DNA of 64,000 nucleotides from Flavisolibacter longurius (lineage in GTDB: Bacteria; Bacteroidota; Bacteroidia; Chitinophagales; Chitinophagaceae): assembly GCA_013327885.1 (NCBI GenBank), contig JABUMY010000015.1:1-64000 (forward strand). The letters are read 5' to 3'. The notes beneath the pieces were generated by a model. That model did not search any database. It was given only the letters and a program-made list of their open reading frames with translations, and was not told the DNA's origin. The number at the start of each line of letters is the position of its first letter. Position 1 is the first letter of the stretch. Below, piece by piece: positions 1 through 11,700 of this stretch. The translations under genes were made by a program, and so were the position numbers.

Positions 1-2
1 TG

Positions 3-158
3 GACGGAGAAACTCTGGAAGTCAGACTGGAACTGATCATTAATTACGAACTAGAACGGCTGATTCTTTCATATGCCGACAGTGCAAAGGTTGTCCATCC
101 GTCCCGTTTAGCCACTAACATCAAAAAGCGGCTTCAGGCGGCTTCTGCACAGTATTAG
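3..158 (+). CDS. WYL-domain transcriptional regulator, C-terminal fragment
   Basis: An open frame runs from the window edge to a TAG at 156-158. The 51 visible residues (ending RLATNIKKRLQAASAQY) resemble the C-terminal part of WYL/WCX regulators, where a conserved ELERLILSYADSAKVV-type stretch is followed by a basic helix. It is a different gene from the WYL regulator at 36.9 kb. It points toward the end of the convergent VWA gene, so it does not head that operon. Only the C terminus is seen, so the family call is moderate. Confidence 0.6.
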   Translation, partial: DGETLEVRLELIINYELERLILSYADSAKVVHPSRLATNIKKRLQAASAQY

Positions 159-240
159 GAATACAAGTCGTAAGAGAACAACAAGTTGAATATAATCCTG
201 CTGCAATGGAAAAGAGTCGACCTAAGTTAGTTTGCGATGT

Positions 241-1482
241 TCAGGCACCAAATGTGGGTTCTACCATCGTCAGGGAGACTCTTTCTTCCTTGATAATAGT
301 CTTTTCTTTTAGATAAGGAACAAGTTTACCTTTCATCACCCAATCAAGGAGATTATCAATAAAAACATATGTCGGATTTGTAGCCGTATTCCGAACAAAG
401 TACACCTGGTAATTCTTGGTATGAGTTAGAAACAGCCGCCATTCGTTCTTCGTCAAATAAAACGTTGGCTCATTTTGCGGTGTTCCTTTACATTCGATGT
501 AATACTCTACCGTTGTTCCATCTAAATCAAGTATTTCGAAATCGTGGTCAGCGTTGCTCTTACCGTCCTTATTTAACCAATTCACCCTATCGGGATATTT
601 CCGTTTGAGTATTCCATAGAGGAATTCTTCAGATGCTTTACGGACATTTTCATTTTCTACTGGATCTTCATCAACATCAGGCATTTGCTTCTTCTCACTT
701 CTAAGTGCTGCGATTTCTTTCCTTAACTCTTGTATTTGTTCCACGAGCATCCCAAGTGTACTCACCTGATTTTTATTAATACATGAAGACTCAACTTTCC
801 TCTCTACCTCTTCTTTAATCTCAATGAATTGTGGCTGTGGTTTAGACACCAAAGAAGTATTAGGTTTGTTTTGACTTTTTGATGTTGCTTTCACTGACTG
901 AGCCAGTGTGGAAGTTGCTTTTGCAGCCTGAAAAAAGTTTGTAAGGCTTGCCCTTGCGTGTGTTTGATTGTACCCACCTTTAGAAATTGAAATAAAATTT
1001 GATGTGCCACCGGTTATCTTTGCTATTTCATTTGCTTGTTTTATCGCTCCTTCTTTTAAATCCAAGCCTACCACGTGGATTTTGCATTCTACTCCTTCTT
1101 GTGTGGCTCTCTTTGCTTCAAGGACGTAATCTCCCTTTTCAGACTCTGCCCCATCTGTAACTAAGATTATTACTTTGTCATTAGCAATATATTCCGATAA
1201 CGATTTAACTGACGCTTTAATTGTTGCTGCAATTGGCGTTCCTCCGCTTGAGCATGTTATGCCCCTTATCTTTTGACTAATTGTTTCCTTGTCTATTTTG
1301 GATAATGGAAGTATAGGATCAATGCTGAGCTTTCCGTTGGTTGTTGTAAAAGTCTTTATCCCAACCTTTGCGGCATAATCCAATTCGGGAAGTATGTCAT
1401 TGAGAAGAATTTGTTTTGCGGCAGCCATCTTATTTTTCATACTGCCTGAGATATCCACTAAAATTTCGGTCACTGTTTCCAT
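241..1482 (-). CDS. VWA-domain protein with C-terminal DUF3883 nuclease-like domain
   Basis: 413 aa. Residues 1-180 form a von Willebrand A domain with a full MIDAS metal site: DISGS near residue 10, a threonine in the GGTPI segment, and TDGAES. A low-complexity linker leads to a predicted coiled coil (about 240-270) and a C-terminal DUF3883-type domain (about 280-413). That domain has an acidic DHDFEI segment followed by EYYIECKGT, the D...ExK arrangement of PD-(D/E)xK nucleases. It is the last gene of an operon with the GHKL-helicase and the RecD-like helicase. By family logic the VWA part scaffolds a complex and the DUF3883 part may cut or bind DNA. The function is inferred, but the domain calls are good. 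Confidence 0.75.
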   Translation of the reverse strand: METVTEILVDISGSMKNKMAAAKQILLNDILPELDYAAKVGIKTFTTTNGKLSIDPILPLSKIDKETISQKIRGITCSSGGTPIAATIKASVKSLSEYIANDKVIILVTDGAESEKGDYVLEAKRATQEGVECKIHVVGLDLKEGAIKQANEIAKITGGTSNFISISKGGYNQTHARASLTNFFQAAKATSTLAQSVKATSKSQNKPNTSLVSKPQPQFIEIKEEVERKVESSCINKNQVSTLGMLVEQIQELRKEIAALRSEKKQMPDVDEDPVENENVRKASEEFLYGILKRKYPDRVNWLNKDGKSNADHDFEILDLDGTTVEYYIECKGTPQNEPTFYLTKNEWRLFLTHTKNYQVYFVRNTATNPTYVFIDNLLDWVMKGKLVPYLKEKTIIKEERVSLTMVEPTFGA

Positions 1483-1500
1483 TTAGCTATTAGTTTTTAG

Positions 1501-1777
1501 TTAATAACTGTCGCCCTTGACATATTCTTCAAAAATATCGTATACTATATATGCCGGTTTACCTACCCTTGCTTCCCTGCCCTGTTTATCTGTAAGCTAT
1601 ACCCTGTCATCTGTTTTTTTATTGATGGAGTGTACGGCTGGCAGAAGCAAATGCCTAAGATCTGGGCGAAGGCTCTTGGCCGGATCCTGGGACACTGACA
1701 CTTTAGTCAATTTCCTGCCAATCGAGCTGGCCCAGTTTATTAAGAAAGAGTTTTTTCAACTTTACATATTCAGGCAT
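1501..1777 (-). pseudogene. Small broken gene between helicase and VWA genes
   Basis: The ATG at 1775-1777 directly abuts the TAG stop of the upstream helicase gene. The frame reads MPEYVKLKKLF...LDWQEID, then stops. One base later the coding signal resumes (KVSVSQDPAKSLRPDLRHL...), meets an in-frame TAG, and continues as LTDKQGREARVGK...EEYVKGDSY before a TAA at 1501-1503. Restored, it would be a protein of about 90 residues occupying exactly the space between its two neighbours. I do not recognise the family. One frameshift plus one nonsense codon suggests decay, though errors in the assembly cannot be excluded. Confidence 0.5.
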
Positions 1778-4700
1778 CTATCTTGGTTTTAAATGAACGT
1801 CAAGAGATGAGTTGTTGTACCTGACGATATATTCTTTGAATAGGTCACTGTAAACATTGACGCTCTGATGTGTGTTTGTAAAACTATTGTTCTGAAAATA
1901 ATGATTTATTCCCATTAGTTTTCTCTCTAAGTCTTCTGCTTTAAGTGTCGCCACACAATCGTACGGCAAGGATTGAATGATATTCATTAAACCAGGCGGT
2001 TGTGACCCATAAAACAGAGGCAGCTTCCTCATTTCTGTATCTGTATCAGGTATCAATAAAATTAAATAATCTCTTGCTCTGCTTACAGCGACATTGATAA
2101 TATATTCCTTCTGGAAAAACCTGCTACGGGATGCCATTAAAGAGCTGGGGTTGAAAACGGCAAAAACAATATCGCACTCTCCTCCTTGAAATCCATGCAC
2201 AGTATCTGATAAAATATCAAGCTTCGATTTATCAAGATGGCTTTCCAATAACCGGTTTAGCAGATTCGCCTGTGGCCTGTAAGGCGACAATACACCGACA
2301 TTCCAGGTATTAGTAGTTTCCTGCCTAAACTTCAGTATAAGTTCATTGACAAGAAAGGCGGAGTAAAGATGAAAGGGACTGCCATTTAGCTTCTGGGGGT
2401 TGTAAATTGCATCATCATTATTGATGGGGTATTTGATAACAGTAATAGGTTTAAACCCAAGATTAGTGAAATAATCGGGCAACTGACGTGGTTGCGGGCT
2501 GCCGCCCTTATTTTCATTTCTTCCATGCTTGAGACGGTTATTATATTGGAACTTGCTAAAAATAGTTCCGATTGGTTCTATGCTTCGATATTGAGTTTCA
2601 AGATTGAAAATTTTATCGCCGAAGTTTTTACCATATTTTGGAATGGCAGCTTGAATGTCGCTGTCGAATGACTGCAACTCTACCATAGAGTAAATATTTT
2701 CTTCCTTGATATCTTCATTATCTTCTCCTAGCTCCTCATCTGAGATATCATAAATTGGTGGTATCTGTAAAGGGTCGCCGCCAATGATAAATTCCGTAAG
2801 TGTGTCTTCTGAATAATCAGTGTACTTTCTCTTGAAAAGCGGATAAACAATAGCCGGAAGCATAATCATTGATGCTTCATCAAAAATGATTGTATCCCAA
2901 CTTATTTCAGCTATAGGAGTCTTTGTCTGCTCTTCGGAATCTTCCGCCGTGATGACTTTCTCATAAGGAAACCGCTGAATAGTCGTGACAAAAACACACT
3001 TGTTGTACAAATGAAATTTAAATGTATTTCCGTCATAGATCAGTCCTCTGTCAAGCAGGTCCAAATCAGTAGATGTGCCATATCTAACCAACCATGCATC
3101 TGGATAATCATCATCCTCGGATATCTCCAGTATCCGGTTCACTAAAACATCGGCTGCTTTGTTCGTTGGTGTCAGAATTAATATATTTTTCTTTTCACCA
3201 GTTCTTATCTTTTCCACCACCCTTCTTGAAATTTCCGTTGTTTTCCCTGTTCCTGGTGGGCCAAATATGAATTGTATATTTTCAGAAAGTTCATCCTTGA
3301 AATTGAAAATTTCGGGTACATTCAACGCTTCGAATGCATTTTTGAGCTTTTTTAATAAGTCAAGACTTCGTGTAAATGTCAGTTCAACCTCTTTAATATA
3401 CGATAAGTTTATACTTTCTAATTCTGTGTGGTTTGTTGCAATCACATTCAGCTCACTTCCTTTTTTACTTACCCCACTAATTTTAATTCTCTTGTTTTTT
3501 TTGATACCGTCTTCCAAATAAGTAAATGAGGCAAAAAAATCTGTAAATAAATCAATACTGGGCGAAATCACTTTTGAAGGATCGGTAAGCGTAATCACCC
3601 GTAAGTCAGCCGGATCATACTTTATATCACTAAATACAATATCACCTTGTGGATTCACCAGATTATTGCCACCGCCGCTCATCACCATCAACTCAAGTAG
3701 TGACATGAACCATTTCATTGAATAGGCTGCATTTGCTCCGATGCCCGCTGCCAATTCCTGCTTTTTGTTTTCAATCTTTTCCTTTTCTTTCAGCTTTTCA
3801 AATTCCTCTTTCAGTTTTGGGCTCGATTGAATACGGTTCAAAAAATCTTGTATACTGTCATCGTATTCATCAAACAACGCTTTCAGACTACTAATCACAT
3901 TTGCAGGCCAATAATTGTTATTTTCAATCAAATGAATGATATTCTTATCATTTGTTTCATTGTTTACTATGATGCCTTTAGACGTACTCACAATGTCATT
4001 TTCCGCATAACGAAAAATAATCTCCTCATTGAACTTTATGACGTAAGGAAGCTGACCTGGAAACTGAAATATTTTATATTCTGGAAAGGACAACTTCCAC
4101 TGATTATAATAGCTACGATTTAGTTCAGACGCATGGTTTTCTATTGTTTCAACATCTAAAACCCCGACCTGCAGTTGGACAGGTGAGAGGAACTTATGTA
4201 ATAAATTTTGACCACCTAAAATAGAGGATAAAACAATTGGCTTACCTAATGCGTCAGGCAGTAGATTAACCGGATAATTCAATTCATTCAATTGATCATA
4301 AACAGCATCGTTCAGATAAAAACCGTCCTGCACAAAGTCAAAACCTAAACAGGAAAAACTTTGCTTTTCTATTTTAGGCAGAGGAACTGATTTAATGTCA
4401 AAATCTGCAGGCAAACGACTAAACAATACCTTTACCAGTTCTACTTGTTGTGTGTTGATTGAGATGCGCACATTTCGTTCACGAAGAAAAACCAACGTAT
4501 TTTTTATTAATGTTTCTGGAATCTTGTAATTGATGCCAGGATAAATTTGCTCACGTCCTAATAAGAACTTACGGATTTTCACTATATCTGACCCTCCCAG
4601 TGATACACCCAATGACCTTAAAAAGTCATATCTCTTGCTGCTGTTCACTTCATGCTCCGATTCAGCCAACCAAGTTAGTAAATATGGTGGCACCCTTTCC

Positions 4701-7700
4701 GAATTCAATGACCATTCCGGATTGACTATGGTATTAGCAGGGTCAAATCCTAGTAGGTGAATCCACTCTTTTTTCTCCGCTAATTCGATAGAGCTATATT
4801 TTTCTTCATCCGCTTTCCAGCAATTAAATAAATCCGTAACAAGACCTAACCTACGGTTTTCATCAGGTAAGGAGTCAACGCCTGGCAGGTGAAACATGTT
4901 ACCCTCAAAATAAGGCTTAAAGTAGGCGTAGAAATTGCTTCCGGATTTGAAAAAGGGCTTATCGGCTGGAATTAGCAGTTTCAACCCATCATATTTTTCC
5001 GCCAAAATCATGGATTGAGGCAAGTATCTGCATTCTGTCTCAAAAACATAAACCTTTGCATCATGCAAGGAAATAACATCATTGCCAACATTAATGGTAA
5101 ACCCTTCTAACTCATTGTTTTTAGCTGTCTTTGCATGATGTATCAAAAAAGCTAATTGATGAGCATTATCAAGTGCTTTTGCAGCATATAACTCTTTTAG
5201 TTGATTATAGATGTAATGTTTTTCAACAGCACCTTTCAACCCAAAAACATTATCCAACGTATGTCGGTCGCTTCCTACATGCTCAACTAATTGCTCAACC
5301 AACTTGCTCACTATTTCTGTCGCCTTTGAATCACGATTTGGCAGGATCAAAGCAAGTGACAATGTAAACTGCTTATCCTGCATCTCAAAAACGACGTCAT
5401 TCTGCCCCATCAAATGAGCTTCTGATAAGATAACCTTATTGTCATTCCATTGAATGACGACGTTTTTCTTGATGACTTCTTCAGCTTTTGCGAGGTCATT
5501 TAAAGTTAGGAGTACCTGAATTAATCTAACAGAGGATGATTCCGGCACTATTTGATCATGCAAATTGTACGTGACCTTTGGAAATCTTTCGGCAAGGAAA
5601 TTCCGAGCTTCTATGCCCGACTCGATGACAATCTCAAGCAGGGTCGCAAACTGCTGTTCTTCCGGAAAATTGCATTTTTGCAACAAGGTTTTTACTAAGT
5701 TATCACCCTGCAGACCAATTGTACCAGCGTAATCTTTGAGTCGGGAAGGAAAAATCCGAAACAAGTCAGGATGATACCTTGCTATGTAATTATTGACCTT
5801 TACATTTTCGGAGTAAGCTAAAAATGAATTCTTTGGCTTCAGCTCAAGCATGATTTCACCCTCTGACGATTCGTATAAATGGTATTTGGAAAAGAAGTCT
5901 GCATCTTCTTTTGTAGCAATTTTCAAAAAGCATTTTACTTCATCGGCAGTTATATTAAGCAAATCCATCCTTGAGTCAAATACAAGTTTTTTTTCTTGTA
6001 GCCTGAATGGTGACATGGCATAAAACTCTAGCAGGAAATAATCAGGCAACGAACCAAGACTTAGTTTGGAAGCGACTACCTTGAAAAGCTCATATTCAGA
6101 CTCGTTCAGCTGTGCTAGAGTGCTGGTGTAGTAATGTGGCTTATCGGCTGATATGAATTCTTCGCCAATCTTAATGATATATTTGTCCTCCAGTGAAACT
6201 GTACCTGGATTTTGCTTGAACACTCCTCTTGCATAATCGAACAAAGACTTTATTTCAGTTTGAGAAGACAATCTTTTTACGATTTCATCCCAATAGGCGA
6301 CAACAATATTTTGATAGATGTCCAGCGGCTTCTGAATGAAATAGTCATCGAGGACAGTATCATATTCTTCGGTTCGTATAACCCAAGACCCAAGCCAGCC
6401 AATGTTTGCCTCTTTTAAAAGAGATCTTAGAGGCACCACAGTACCATACTTGGTTCTGAACAATCTCAATTCCCTTATTTTACTTATACGGTCATCTTTG
6501 TCGTCGGAAAGCTTCTTGGCCAATACTTTAACTATGTTCAGCTTATCAGAGGATGACAAAGCAGCGGCAGGAAACCGCAAGTTTAAAACTCTTATAAGTT
6601 CCTCGTTCTTCCTTATATACTTGATTACTGACTGAAACCTGTTTTGAACGTATGATATTAAATTGTTGAATTCTGTTAATGAACGAAACGACAACTTCCA
6701 CTCAGCCTTCGTCAATTGCTCCTTCATTGAATCCAAGGTGTCGAATAGTATCAACCGGTTACTATATTCTTCCTCATTTCCTATCTCTTCAAGAGAAAAG
6801 TAACCATCTTCGAACTGCCATATTTTAAGCTGGCCAAGGTTATCGCGGAACACATCATCTTTCACAAAAGATAGATTCTGTGCATTGAGCTCCTCAAAAA
6901 TATTAGCTACAGACTGATAAGAAGTTGATGCCAGCCATGCATTCAACTTTTCGGCAATACCTTTCTGCTGCAATAGACTGATAATGTCAAACTTTTTGAC
7001 CTTCAATTTATCCTCCGCTGCAAGGCTCAACTCTGCTTCCCCAGAGTCCCAGAAGAACCAATTCAAAGAGTCTGCCACCCAATCATATTCATCTACTGGA
7101 AGTACTGTACTTTTTATGAAAACATTATCCGGTGAGCCAACCAGGTAGTAAGAATGCGTTTGAACATCTTTTACCGGAATGTTTGTTTTTACGACTTCAA
7201 GAAGAGGTACATAGAGTGGTTCGTTTATCCACACTCTTTCCGGGTTATCGCTGGCATCAGAAAGCAAAAGGTTAGCATACAGCTCAACAAACTTATTCTT
7301 TTCTGAAACATCCACTGACAAAGACCAACCTAGCATTCTCTCCCGTAATTTCTCTACGAAAACATTGAAGATCCTTTCGTTAATTCCTTCTTCTCCAACA
7401 CTCCCTTTTTGCAGGAAAGTTCTTGAAGCCGATTTATAAAATGCATTCGAGTGGAGGATAAACCGCAGACGGTGCTTTTCCTCACTAAGCGGGAAAAACA
7501 GGTAGAAGTTTGGTGCATTATGAAAAGCCTCTTTTGCTTTATTGAAATCAGTATAGCCTAATAAAATTTCAATATCACTGTCAGCTAGCTCTTTTGACAA
7601 CTCTGTGTCTGATAGATCCTCCGTTTTTCCAAAGCGTAAAAATCTGTATTGCTCCCTATCCTCCGTTTTATTAACAACAAATGGCTCAAACTGCAGGTTT

Positions 7701-8704
7701 ACTGGATTTATCTCACTTCCATTTAGATTCAGCTTATGCAATCCTTCATGTCCAAGGGACTTTTTCGCAATCTTGTTAAGTATAGCAAGTGAAAATTTTA
7801 CACCTTCCTCGAGGTTTTCCTCCTCAAGATGTGATTGCTTACCCTGCCCCAATCTTATAAAAAAAAGCGAACCCTTATGGAAGTCATCTTGCAGGTATGC
7901 TTTATGTTTCTTTATCCATTTCGCCATCATTCGTACCTCTGCTTTGCTAAAAGCAGAAGTTGTTTCCTCGAACTGATTGTTATAGATCCGCTCTTCCACT
8001 ACATCATTTTCAGGTTGACATGGAAAATTGGTAATTAGAATTTTGAACAACCAAGGCTCGGTTGTTTTAATGATTGCTTTTCGTTTTCCTTTTTCAGAAA
8101 ATACTTCATATTCCTGCTCTGTCGGAATGACATTAGGCTGTTCAATTAAATTTTCAAACTGCTCTATTTCATTATTCTGCCAACTGAAAAGTATAGGACC
8201 ATAATTCTGATGAATCAACTCGTCCAAACCATTTTCTTTACCCACAAGTCTGTGGGCTAACTTGAAACCAATACCAAACTTACCGATGGTGAAACTGTTT
8301 GCAGATTTAGTAGAAACGCCAACATTGAGGATGGAGCGGACGCTGTCCATATTGAACATATCTCCATCATTCATCACCAGCAAGTAAGTGTTTTCATCTT
8401 CTTCATCCCTTCCCCAAAACAAACAAAATCTGGTGCTTTTAGCATCTACTGCATTCTGCATGAATTCGTACACCGCCTGCCCGTCCTTTGCCATGTCCAG
8501 AAAACCTTCCAGAAAGCCACGAATTCCGTCGCTTTCATTAAATCCTTCTTTGTCGCCATGGTATATTTCAAAAAAACCATACTGACTTTTCCCATTCACC
8601 TCTGTTCGTACACCTACGAAATGTTCATTCCGGTTTGAAGAATCTATTTCTCGAATTTCATTTTTGTAAACGGCTCTGAATTGGCGTATGTCTTTTATTT
8701 TCAT
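1778..8704 (-). CDS. Giant GHKL-ATPase / superfamily 1 helicase fusion
   Basis: 2308 aa. The N terminus carries a GHKL (Hsp90/sacsin-like) ATPase: FMQNAVDA near residue 83, NDGD near 111, and GKFGIGFK near 143. About 1,500 residues without a recognisable domain follow. The C terminus is an SF1 Dna2/Nam7-like helicase: Walker A GPPGTGKTT near 1816, Walker B FDEAS near 1941, ETQYRS, LSPYRPQ, HGFQGGECD near 2170, and the arginine motif NVAVSRARD near 2209. The gene starts 9 bp after the RecD-like helicase gene. Sacsin-like ATPases and helicases are common in defence loci, but I do not know this fusion as a named system. ATPase and helicase activities are well supported; the biological role is inferred. 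Confidence 0.85.
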   Translation of the reverse strand: MKIKDIRQFRAVYKNEIREIDSSNRNEHFVGVRTEVNGKSQYGFFEIYHGDKEGFNESDGIRGFLEGFLDMAKDGQAVYEFMQNAVDAKSTRFCLFWGRDEEDENTYLLVMNDGDMFNMDSVRSILNVGVSTKSANSFTIGKFGIGFKLAHRLVGKENGLDELIHQNYGPILFSWQNNEIEQFENLIEQPNVIPTEQEYEVFSEKGKRKAIIKTTEPWLFKILITNFPCQPENDVVEERIYNNQFEETTSAFSKAEVRMMAKWIKKHKAYLQDDFHKGSLFFIRLGQGKQSHLEEENLEEGVKFSLAILNKIAKKSLGHEGLHKLNLNGSEINPVNLQFEPFVVNKTEDREQYRFLRFGKTEDLSDTELSKELADSDIEILLGYTDFNKAKEAFHNAPNFYLFFPLSEEKHRLRFILHSNAFYKSASRTFLQKGSVGEEGINERIFNVFVEKLRERMLGWSLSVDVSEKNKFVELYANLLLSDASDNPERVWINEPLYVPLLEVVKTNIPVKDVQTHSYYLVGSPDNVFIKSTVLPVDEYDWVADSLNWFFWDSGEAELSLAAEDKLKVKKFDIISLLQQKGIAEKLNAWLASTSYQSVANIFEELNAQNLSFVKDDVFRDNLGQLKIWQFEDGYFSLEEIGNEEEYSNRLILFDTLDSMKEQLTKAEWKLSFRSLTEFNNLISYVQNRFQSVIKYIRKNEELIRVLNLRFPAAALSSSDKLNIVKVLAKKLSDDKDDRISKIRELRLFRTKYGTVVPLRSLLKEANIGWLGSWVIRTEEYDTVLDDYFIQKPLDIYQNIVVAYWDEIVKRLSSQTEIKSLFDYARGVFKQNPGTVSLEDKYIIKIGEEFISADKPHYYTSTLAQLNESEYELFKVVASKLSLGSLPDYFLLEFYAMSPFRLQEKKLVFDSRMDLLNITADEVKCFLKIATKEDADFFSKYHLYESSEGEIMLELKPKNSFLAYSENVKVNNYIARYHPDLFRIFPSRLKDYAGTIGLQGDNLVKTLLQKCNFPEEQQFATLLEIVIESGIEARNFLAERFPKVTYNLHDQIVPESSSVRLIQVLLTLNDLAKAEEVIKKNVVIQWNDNKVILSEAHLMGQNDVVFEMQDKQFTLSLALILPNRDSKATEIVSKLVEQLVEHVGSDRHTLDNVFGLKGAVEKHYIYNQLKELYAAKALDNAHQLAFLIHHAKTAKNNELEGFTINVGNDVISLHDAKVYVFETECRYLPQSMILAEKYDGLKLLIPADKPFFKSGSNFYAYFKPYFEGNMFHLPGVDSLPDENRRLGLVTDLFNCWKADEEKYSSIELAEKKEWIHLLGFDPANTIVNPEWSLNSERVPPYLLTWLAESEHEVNSSKRYDFLRSLGVSLGGSDIVKIRKFLLGREQIYPGINYKIPETLIKNTLVFLRERNVRISINTQQVELVKVLFSRLPADFDIKSVPLPKIEKQSFSCLGFDFVQDGFYLNDAVYDQLNELNYPVNLLPDALGKPIVLSSILGGQNLLHKFLSPVQLQVGVLDVETIENHASELNRSYYNQWKLSFPEYKIFQFPGQLPYVIKFNEEIIFRYAENDIVSTSKGIIVNNETNDKNIIHLIENNNYWPANVISSLKALFDEYDDSIQDFLNRIQSSPKLKEEFEKLKEKEKIENKKQELAAGIGANAAYSMKWFMSLLELMVMSGGGNNLVNPQGDIVFSDIKYDPADLRVITLTDPSKVISPSIDLFTDFFASFTYLEDGIKKNKRIKISGVSKKGSELNVIATNHTELESINLSYIKEVELTFTRSLDLLKKLKNAFEALNVPEIFNFKDELSENIQFIFGPPGTGKTTEISRRVVEKIRTGEKKNILILTPTNKAADVLVNRILEISEDDDYPDAWLVRYGTSTDLDLLDRGLIYDGNTFKFHLYNKCVFVTTIQRFPYEKVITAEDSEEQTKTPIAEISWDTIIFDEASMIMLPAIVYPLFKRKYTDYSEDTLTEFIIGGDPLQIPPIYDISDEELGEDNEDIKEENIYSMVELQSFDSDIQAAIPKYGKNFGDKIFNLETQYRSIEPIGTIFSKFQYNNRLKHGRNENKGGSPQPRQLPDYFTNLGFKPITVIKYPINNDDAIYNPQKLNGSPFHLYSAFLVNELILKFRQETTNTWNVGVLSPYRPQANLLNRLLESHLDKSKLDILSDTVHGFQGGECDIVFAVFNPSSLMASRSRFFQKEYIINVAVSRARDYLILLIPDTDTEMRKLPLFYGSQPPGLMNIIQSLPYDCVATLKAEDLERKLMGINHYFQNNSFTNTHQSVNVYSDLFKEYIVRYNNSSLDVHLKPR

Positions 8705-8713
8705 TGCAGTTAC

Positions 8714-11700
8714 TTATAGAAGTTTTTGTATTTCATCCACCACCTTCTCAATCTCCTTAGAATCTATTCCACCTTTTTCACTCTCTGTGGTTATAAATAG
8801 ATTTTCATTCATTCTAAAACCATTTTCTTCATAGAATTTCTTTTTCTTTTCCCAATCTGCTTTATAACTGGGCACCGATAGCATCCCCAAGTGTTCAAGG
8901 ATAATGATATCACCTGCAGCATCAATGAACGAGAAGTCAGGTATGCGCTTCTGCCCATTTTTTCCAACAAATTCCCTCTCATATTGGAATTCGACTCCAC
9001 GGTATTCCAGCTCGTTGGCAATTATCACCTCCGATTTACTTCTCACCAGCAAGCCTTCTTTTTTGGTCTTGTGTATCAGCCCTTCTACATAAGGTATATG
9101 AGACTTAGCTTCACGGATGCATGCGTGAAAAATGTGTGTATTCCTTTTCGCTGTTTCTGAATATTGAGGTTTGGATATATTGATAATCCAATGTGGATCG
9201 TCTCCTTCCACAAGTAATATGAGCTTTTTCTTTGCTCGTGTAAGAGCTGTATAAACAAGTTCCCTTGACATAATCCTTCCAGTTTTAGGAAGTACGAGGA
9301 ATACAAAATCAAAGTCGCTTCCCTGACTTTTATGAACAGTTATTGTATAAGCAAGTTCTATATTGGCTTCATCTGTTTCTGCTTGCCCTTGTGATTTGTA
9401 ACCAAAAGTTACTTTTTTGTCAATACCAGAAAACTCTACGTTCGCAAACCCTTTATTTAATGCACTCACAAGACCCAACTGTCCATTTGACAATTGAAAT
9501 TTGTCATCACCTGGAAAACCTGCCTTCCATTCATTCTTCACCTGTATCACCTTGTCGTAAAGTCCAATTTTATAGTCTCCAATTGAAACAGGATTTCTCA
9601 AACCTTTTCTGAATTGCGATTGCATAATCCTATTGAGATTGAATGCACCCCAATATGGAGCCTTTACCGGAGTCAGAACCTGAAAAGCTTCAATTCTAGA
9701 AGTATTAATGCCATCATCTCCAATACCAATAAAACTATTAAACGTAACAAAGTCATTGGAATGCTTCAGCTTCAATACGTCGATAATGGTCTTGTTCAGC
9801 TTTTCATACAATTCAGTCTCGTCTTTCCAACATTCGACCTTCAAATCATTTAGCAAATCATTGTTGCCAATTTTGGAAAAAATGACATCTGCATTCTTTG
9901 AAGGCTTCATACCGCTGAACCACGAGGCCAGCGTAAGACAATCGGAGTTTTCACCCTCAACTGTTCTAACGACCTCCTTTAATCTTGCCAAAGCAGGAAC
10001 AGCTGTAAAATCATCTTTCTCGGCATCCAATGACTCAATATAATTGCACAGGTCAGCGAAGGGACGCCCTGCTCCAATAGGAGGTAATTGATAAGGATCA
10101 CCGACCAATATGATACGTTTCACATGTGCCATATCCAGCGCCTGCATTACGGCATATAGGTCATCTTCTGTCAGCATGGAACACTCATCAATGATCACAT
10201 TTTGTTCCCCTTTATATTTCTCCTTTCCAAAAAATATAGGCTTCATTCTTACCCAATCAAACCTTTTTTGCTTAGTGAGAAACTGTGCAATAGTAAAGGC
10301 TTCAGCATTGGCCATCTTACCAAGCTTTACCCTAGCCTTGCCAGTAGGTGCCAGAAGTAAAATACCTTCTGCTGAAAGCTCTTGACTGCCGAACAAAGCA
10401 CCCATTACTGTAGTCTTACCTGTTCCTGCCGGTCCGTGCAGAATGGATAGCTTACGACCTGTTATTTGCTGCAATGCAGCTACCTGGTCGTGCAATGCAG
10501 CTACATGCTTTTGGTTTTTTTGATCAAACTTTATCCCGCTATCACTAATGGTTTTCCTGATCAGCGTAGACCAATCCTCAGTTAAACTATCGAGTTCTCT
10601 TTTACATCTTGCTATCAATACTTTCCGAAAAAAAGTCTCTGCATCAGCATAATGTTTTAACTGAAGCGCTTCTATCCCTTCTGCACTATAATGCTCAAGC
10701 TTTTCTTCTATAAAATCAATATTAGTATTGATATAATTGGTAGGAATCACTGTCGTCCGGTTAAGATTTAACAGATTCAATCTTTCTGTTAGTTCATTTA
10801 CGGACAATAGTGTATCTCCTGCTATTGCAGCATTTTTCAATATTGAAATGATCAAAGCCCTAATCCTTCGTTTATCTAAAGGCGAATGCACCACGTGCGG
10901 TTCTTCGGGAGTATATTCACCTTGTATGGCTTTGTCTTCAAACAATCCGTTGTCTAAGGTTTCTACCGCTATTGGGTAATGTTCCTGGTCTCCCTGATCA
11001 TCTTCAGCGATGATGTAAGGATTAAGCAATATTTCTTTATCACTGTATTTTGAACGAACATAGGTGGGGTTGAACCAGTTTCGGATTTGCTTGTCAGACA
11101 ACTCGAACCTGGATAATAACTGCAGTAACTTCTTGCGTTCATCTGTTTCGTTTTGCCAGATATCTTTAAATTGTGGCAGATCGGCATTGTAGGGTTTACC
11201 TCTCATATTCAACCGGCCATAAATGGCATTCTCCCAAGCTTCCCAAGGATTATCTTTTTCTGCTAGTTCGAATTCATTCCGTAAGTCGTCTTCTAACAAG
11301 TTAGCATGCTGGAAACCCATGGCCAACAAAGCATTGCTGAAAGATGGAAAAGGCCCCATACTTTCTTTTACTCTTCCAATTTGACGGTCAATCCAAACCA
11401 AATGTTCTGACCAATGGCCTTTTGCAATGCCATGTTGCTTTATCCTTTCAACAATTGCTCGTAATTTTACCAGCACCATAAGGATGGTACTGTCGTTCAC
11501 CCATTCACTGCCGTATGTAAACTCGTCCGCTATTTCCTGCCTCCCCCCTACATCCTGGAGTGTCAGCTTAATTTCGTCCAATAGCTCGTACTTGGTCCTT
11601 TTCTCTTTTTTTGTTTTTAGAACATAATCCTCAGGTAAGGCCAGGTAATCATGGTACGGAATGAGAATGCCTTCACTTTTTGAATTACCCGGATCGATAC

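Noticed and set aside
1517-1792. 91-codon plus-strand frame next to the VWA gene
   Set aside because: The minus strand of the same stretch carries a more protein-like, though broken, frame that abuts the helicase stop.
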